The translations under genes and the position numbers were made by a program. This document shows positions 60,586 through 64,000 of a DNA stretch of 64,000 nt, in pieces; positions within the stretch are counted from its first letter, which is position 1, and the number at the start of each line of letters is the position of its first letter. Source of the stretch: Maritimibacter alkaliphilus (GTDB taxonomy: Bacteria; Pseudomonadota; Alphaproteobacteria; Rhodobacterales; Rhodobacteraceae); the NCBI RefSeq assembly GCF_019801605.1, contig NZ_JAHVIT010000001.1, positions 558,001 to 622,000 of the forward strand. Direction: 5' to 3'. Under the pieces are notes generated by a model. It worked only from the letters and a program-made list of their open reading frames with translations, was not told where the DNA came from and did not search any database.

Positions 60586-61260
60586 TCAGCGGCCCCGGTT
60601 GCGCGGTGCCCGCTTGTCGACGCGCCGGGCGAGGAATTCGCCCGCGGTCTGGACCAGCTGCACCATGACGATGAGGATGACGACCACGGCCAGCATGACC
60701 GAGGGCATGAACCGCTGGTAACCATAGCGGATGCCGAGATCGCCCAGGCCTTCGCCGCCCACGGCGCCGACCATGGCCGAGTAGCCGATCAGCGACACCA
60801 CGGCGAGCGTGAGGCCGAGGGTGATGCCCGGCAGGGCCTCGGGGATCAGCACCTTGCGGATGATCTGCATCGGCGTCGCACCCATGGCGCGGGCCGCTTC
60901 GATAAGCCCACTGTCGACTTCGCGGATCGCGTTCTCGACCAGACGGCCGATGAAGGGGATCGCGGCGATGGTGAGGGGCACGATGGCCGCCGTGGTGCCG
61001 ATCGAGGTGCCCGCGATGAAGCGCGTCACCGGGATGATCGAGACCACGAGGATGATGAAGGGCACCGAGCGGGTGGCGTTCACGATGACCCCCAGCACCT
61101 TGTTCACGATCGGCGCCGAGAGCAGCTCTCCGCGTTGGGAACAGGCGAGGAAGACGCCGATGGGGATGCCGAAGACGGCCCCGATCGCGGTGGCGACGGC
61201 GACCATGTAGATGGTCTGCCAGGTCGCTTCCATCAGCATGTTGATGAGATTAGCCGACAT
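60586..61260 (-). CDS. metI: Methionine ABC transporter permease
   Basis: 224 residues, five or six membrane helices. Family features: [20 protein letters not shown] near the N-terminus, [20 protein letters not shown], and the EAA coupling region [20 protein letters not shown] with [15 protein letters not shown]. Its start overlaps the metN end by 11 bp, so the two are translated together. It forms the membrane channel for methionine. Confidence 0.95.
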   Translation of the reverse strand: MSANLINMLMEATWQTIYMVAVATAIGAVFGIPIGVFLACSQRGELLSAPIVNKVLGVIVNATRSVPFIILVVSIIPVTRFIAGTSIGTTAAIVPLTIAAIPFIGRLVENAIREVDSGLIEAARAMGATPMQIIRKVLIPEALPGITLGLTLAVVSLIGYSAMVGAVGGEGLGDLGIRYGYQRFMPSVMLAVVVILIVMVQLVQTAGEFLARRVDKRAPRNRGR

Positions 61261-62311
61261 AGCCCAGCACCTCCGTCCGCTGATCGTGTTGTTGCAGGTA
61301 GGCGCGCGCCTGATCGGCCCGGTCGGCCTCGACCGAGATCAGCAGGTTGCCGAAGGGCCGGGTGCCGATCTCCTCGATGGCACCGGCGAGGATGTTGACT
61401 TGAAGGCCCAGTTCCTCGCTCATCCGCGCCAGCAGCGGGTCGGTCGCGTTCTCGCCGACGAAGGTGATGCGGATCACCTCGCGCGAAGCCGTCCCGGGCC
61501 GCGTGGCGCTCATCTGGTCCGCGATGAAGCGGGGCAGGGTGACGCCGGTCACGCCCGAGAGGAAGGAGCGCGTGGTCGGATGCTGCGGGGCGGTGAAGAT
61601 GTCGTAGGTCGCGCCCTGTTCCACGATCTGCCCGCCGTCGATCACCGCCACGTGGGAGGCGATGTCGCGCACCACGGCCATCTCGTGGGTGATCAGCAGG
61701 ATCGTCAGCCCGAGGTCGCGGTTGATGTCCGCCAGCAGCTCCAGCACGGTCTGCGTCGTCTCGGGGTCGAGCGCCGAGGTCGCCTCGTCCGAGAGCAGCA
61801 CCTTGGGTTGCGTCGCAAGCGCCCGGGCGATGCCGACACGCTGCTTCTGCCCGCCGGAAAGCTCCGCGGGATAGCGCTTCGCCAGCTGTTCCAGCCCGAC
61901 GCGCGCCACGAGGTCATCGACCCGGCCCTTGATCTCGCGGGCAGGGGTGCCCGCGATTTCCAGCGGCAGGGCCACGTTCTCGTAGACCGTGCGCGACGAC
62001 AGCAGGTTGAAGTGCTGGAAGATCATCCCCACGTCGCGCCGGATGCGGCGCAACTCGGCCGCGCCCGCGCGGCCGACATCGTGGCCCGCCACGGTGACGG
62101 TGCCAGTGGTAGGCTGTTCCAGCCCGTTCACCATCCGCAGCAGCGTCGATTTCCCAGCCCCCGACCGGCCGATGATCCCGGTGATCGTGCCGGGTTCGAC
62201 GGTCAGAGTGACATTTTCCAGTGCGTTGACGGTGCCGCCACCTTTCTGGGGGAAAGCCTTCCCCACGTCCTCGAAGGTGATCCCGGCACCGGTGATCTGA
62301 TTTTCGGCCAT
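61250..62311 (-). CDS. metN: Methionine ABC transporter ATP-binding protein
   Basis: 353 residues from the ATG at 62311. Walker [20 protein letters not shown]-loop [16 protein letters not shown], signature [15 protein letters not shown], Walker [16 protein letters not shown] and the switch His in [12 protein letters not shown]. The C-terminal NIL domain (about 265-353; [20 protein letters not shown]) senses methionine and inhibits transport when it is plentiful. First gene of the metNIQ operon; a 16-bp palindrome lies about 130 bp upstream. I see no SAM-II-type riboswitch in the leader. Confidence 0.95.
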   Translation of the reverse strand: MAENQITGAGITFEDVGKAFPQKGGGTVNALENVTLTVEPGTITGIIGRSGAGKSTLLRMVNGLEQPTTGTVTVAGHDVGRAGAAELRRIRRDVGMIFQHFNLLSSRTVYENVALPLEIAGTPAREIKGRVDDLVARVGLEQLAKRYPAELSGGQKQRVGIARALATQPKVLLSDEATSALDPETTQTVLELLADINRDLGLTILLITHEMAVVRDIASHVAVIDGGQIVEQGATYDIFTAPQHPTTRSFLSGVTGVTLPRFIADQMSATRPGTASREVIRITFVGENATDPLLARMSEELGLQVNILAGAIEEIGTRPFGNLLISVEADRADQARAYLQQHDQRTEVLGYVG

Positions 62312-62442
62312 CCGTATCCTGTAAACTCGTCCGGCCTCCTCCCTGTGCGGCGGTAGATAACACTCCGTGTGGGGGTTCAAGTCCTGAAAAGGAGGCAAAC
62401 CGGGACGGTCTGCCCGGGTTCAGCTGTTCGGGCCGGAGGTGG

Positions 62443-62458
62443 CGGGAATATATTCCCG
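62443..62458. promoter_or_regulatory. 16-bp perfect palindrome upstream of metN
   Basis: cgggaatatattcccg is fully symmetric and AT-rich in its centre. It lies about 130 bp before the metN start codon in an intergenic stretch. It may be an operator or part of the promoter; the binding protein is unknown. Confidence 0.4.
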
Positions 62459-62551
62459 ATATGAGGGTATGGGGAGAATGATTTTGTGTCATCCGCGCCA
62501 ATGCGAACGGACGTTCTTATTGGAATTGAGGATGACTTTGCGGCAGTTTTG

Positions 62552-62581
62552 CCAACAAAAGCGACATGTTGTGTCGCTTTT
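62552..62581 (-). terminator. Rho-independent terminator of the leftward M20 hydrolase operon
   Basis: aaaagcgaca and tgtcgctttt (62557-62566, 62572-62581) form a perfect 10-bp stem with a 5-base loop; leftward it ends in ttttgtt. It lies 9 bp after the M20 gene's stop codon. Confidence 0.9.
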
Positions 62582-62589
62582 GGGCGATC

Positions 62590-63735
62590 TCACCCCGTGG
62601 GCAGCCGTTTGCGCACGATGGCCGCGTGCAGCGCGGCCCCGTGCGGCAACGCGGCGTCGGCAAAGTCGTAGGTCGGAGCGTGCAGCGGGGCCGAATCCTC
62701 GCCGTTGCCGATGAAGAGGAAACATCCCGGCACATGGGCGAGAAAGCGGGCGAAATCCTCCGATCCGGTCATCGGCTCGGGGCGCAGCGCGGCCCGGGTC
62801 GAGACCCCGGCAGCCGCCTCCAGCGCCTGCGCCGCAAGGTCGGGATCGTTGAGCGTGGGGATGAATTCGCGCCGGTAGTCCACGCGGGTCTCGATGCCAT
62901 GGGTCAGGGCGATGCCTTCCGCGATCCGGCGCATCTCCGCCTCGATCTGCTGCGAGGTTTCGGGCGCGAAACTGCGACAGTCGCCCAGCACCCGCGCCGT
63001 GCCGGGCAGGGCGTTGCGGGTGCCATCGGTGAGCAGCTCCGTGACCGAGACGACGGCGGTCTCGGAGGGCGCAAGGCGGCGTGCCACGATGGTCTGCAAT
63101 TCCAGCACGAGGGCACAGGCGGGCACCATCACCTCGCGGCCCCAGTCCGGGCGCGAGGCATGGCCCCCCTGACCGGTGAGCGTGATCTCGAAGATATCCT
63201 CTGCCGACATGATCGCCCCGGGACGGGTCTCGGCATGGCCCACCGGCAGGCCGGGCATGTTGTGCAGGCCATAGACCTCGTCGAAGGGGAAGCGCTCCAG
63301 CAGGCCATCGTCCAGCATGGCGAGTGCCCCTTGCCCCCATTCCTCCGCGGGCTGGAACAGGAAGCGCACCGTGCCGTCGAAGCCACCCTCGGTCGCCAGC
63401 AGCTCCGCCGCCCCCAGCAGCATGACGGTGTGACCGTCGTGGCCGCAGGCGTGCATCCGTCCGGGCGTGGCGGAGGCATGGGGCAGGCCGGTCGCCTCGG
63501 TGATCCGCAGCGCGTCCATGTCGGCGCGCAGGGCGACGGCCCGGTTGCCCGTGCCGCGCCGGAGCGTGCCCACCACGCCGGTGCCGCCCACGCCCTCGAC
63601 CACCTCGAGACCAAGCCCGCGCAGGGTCTCGGCCACGAAGGCGGCGGTGCGGTGCTCCTCGAAACCTGCCTCCGGGTGGCGGTGCAGGTCGTGGCGCCAG
63701 GCAGTCATCCGGGCGTGGAGGGCCTCGCGGCTCAC
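62590..63735 (-). CDS. M20-family amidohydrolase (hippurate hydrolase/aminoacylase-like)
   Basis: 381 residues with a GTG start at 63735 overlapping the preceding gene's stop (GTGA). M20D motifs: HDLHRHPEAGFEEHRTAAFV, ALRADMDALRI (metal Asp), RMHACGHDGHTVMLLGAAEL, FLFQPAEEWGQGA (Glu pair), YGLHNMPGLPVGHA and EPMTGSEDFARFL. It is related to the 48474-49622 enzyme but clearly not a recent duplicate. It is co-translated with the allantoate-amidohydrolase-like gene upstream, so both probably act in one degradative pathway of N-acyl or carbamoyl compounds. Confidence 0.92.
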   Translation of the reverse strand: MSREALHARMTAWRHDLHRHPEAGFEEHRTAAFVAETLRGLGLEVVEGVGGTGVVGTLRRGTGNRAVALRADMDALRITEATGLPHASATPGRMHACGHDGHTVMLLGAAELLATEGGFDGTVRFLFQPAEEWGQGALAMLDDGLLERFPFDEVYGLHNMPGLPVGHAETRPGAIMSAEDIFEITLTGQGGHASRPDWGREVMVPACALVLELQTIVARRLAPSETAVVSVTELLTDGTRNALPGTARVLGDCRSFAPETSQQIEAEMRRIAEGIALTHGIETRVDYRREFIPTLNDPDLAAQALEAAAGVSTRAALRPEPMTGSEDFARFLAHVPGCFLFIGNGEDSAPLHAPTYDFADAALPHGAALHAAIVRKRLPTG

Positions 63736-64000
63736 GAGATCAGGCCCCGTGCCACGTCCAGCAGCACCTCGGCCCCGGCCACGATGTCGGCGGGGTCGGT
63801 GTCTTCCAGCGGCGAATGGCTGATCCCGCCCTTGGAGGGGACGAAGATCATCGCCGTGGGGGCGATGCGCGCCATCATCTGCGCGTCATGGCCCGCGCCC
63901 GAGGTCATCCGGCGGCAGGAGAGCTGACGCGCCCCGGCGGCGGCCTCGATGGCGGTGACGATGGCGGGGTCGAAGACCACCGGCTCGAACCGGGCGAGGC
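63732..64000 (-). CDS. Allantoate amidohydrolase / N-carbamoyl-amino-acid hydrolase-like enzyme, 5' end outside window
   Basis: Only the C-terminal 88 residues or so are in the window; the frame is open to position 64000. The end is distinctive: CRRMTSGAGHDAQMMARIAP, TAMIFVPSKGGISHSPLEDT, matching the GAGHDA and FVPSxxGISH blocks of the M20C group, which includes allantoate amidohydrolase, beta-ureidopropionase and N-carbamoyl-L-amino-acid hydrolase. The His of GAGHDA and the His of GISHSP belong to the metal site and substrate contacts of that family. Its stop overlaps the next gene's GTG start (GTGA). Full substrate assignment needs the upstream sequence. Confidence 0.88.
   Translation of the reverse strand, partial: LARFEPVVFDPAIVTAIEAAAGARQLSCRRMTSGAGHDAQMMARIAPTAMIFVPSKGGISHSPLEDTDPADIVAGAEVLLDVARGLIS

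Noticed and set aside
62312-62560. SAM-type riboswitch before metN
   Set aside because: I compared the leftward leader with the SAM-II and SAM/SAH cores I know and found no match; a covariance-model search would decide it.

Overview
The window is high-GC, densely packed chromosomal DNA of an alphaproteobacterium, most likely of the Roseobacter group (Rhodobacterales). Pointers to this are the B12-dependent class II ribonucleotide reductase, an RTX protein with a C-terminal Hint domain, the many SsuA-type and MetNIQ-type transporters, and palindromes with a TTCTTCGAAGAA core. Assignment is by protein family resemblance and style only; no ribosomal RNA or other taxonomic marker is present.

Positions 1-14030 hold part of a type VI secretion (T6SS) locus. 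On the minus strand lie vgrG (cut by the window edge), a DotU/TssL-like plus ImcF/TssM-like fusion, an M15 peptidase with a membrane anchor and a PP2C phosphatase. A short plus-strand group follows: OmpA, a DUF6484 protein and a TIGR02270-like fragment. A second minus-strand operon then carries a DUF2169 accessory protein, a ketosynthase-fold pseudoenzyme, a PAAR-like (DUF4150) protein with a probable nuclease toxin tail, and an overlapping beta-propeller-like gene that is a candidate immunity gene. A YceI-OmpA fusion and a secreted caspase-like protein with a C-terminal CxxCH motif close the locus.

Positions 14689-35278 are mostly housekeeping and envelope genes: nrdJ with a clear terminator, an unknown 135-residue protein, a DASS anion symporter, a serine hydrolase, a TetR-regulated RND efflux pair, the RTX-Hint protein, three small metabolic genes, a DUF2254 membrane protein, and a two-gene set (MPGP-type phosphatase plus GT81-type glycosyltransferase) that suggests synthesis of a glucosylglycerate-type compatible solute.

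Positions 36195-42319 are a small genomic island at the 3' end of tRNA-Val(UAC), bounded by a perfect 29-bp direct repeat. It encodes a tyrosine integrase, a Bro-N protein that seems to begin at a CTG overlapping the integrase stop, a tiny ORF, a ParB-like protein, a double zinc-knuckle protein, a serine resolvase preceded by AACGGACAT repeats, and an AT-richer cargo gene of unknown function next to the right end. Start and stop codons overlap through most of the left half, which suggests one translationally coupled operon.

Positions 42433-64000 return to chromosomal genes. There is a catabolic cluster (AroE-like dehydrogenase, GntR regulator, SsuA-type ABC transporter, FAD oxidoreductase, M20 amidohydrolase) for an unidentified substrate; yjdM; a TerB-family protein; RidA; a GMC oxidoreductase; D-serine dehydratase; a glyoxalase; an EamA exporter; a cupin; a LysR regulator; a methyltransferase; a DUF6635-like membrane protein; the metNIQ methionine transporter; and two overlapping M20 hydrolase genes, the last cut by the window edge. 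No CRISPR array, rRNA or insertion sequence was seen.
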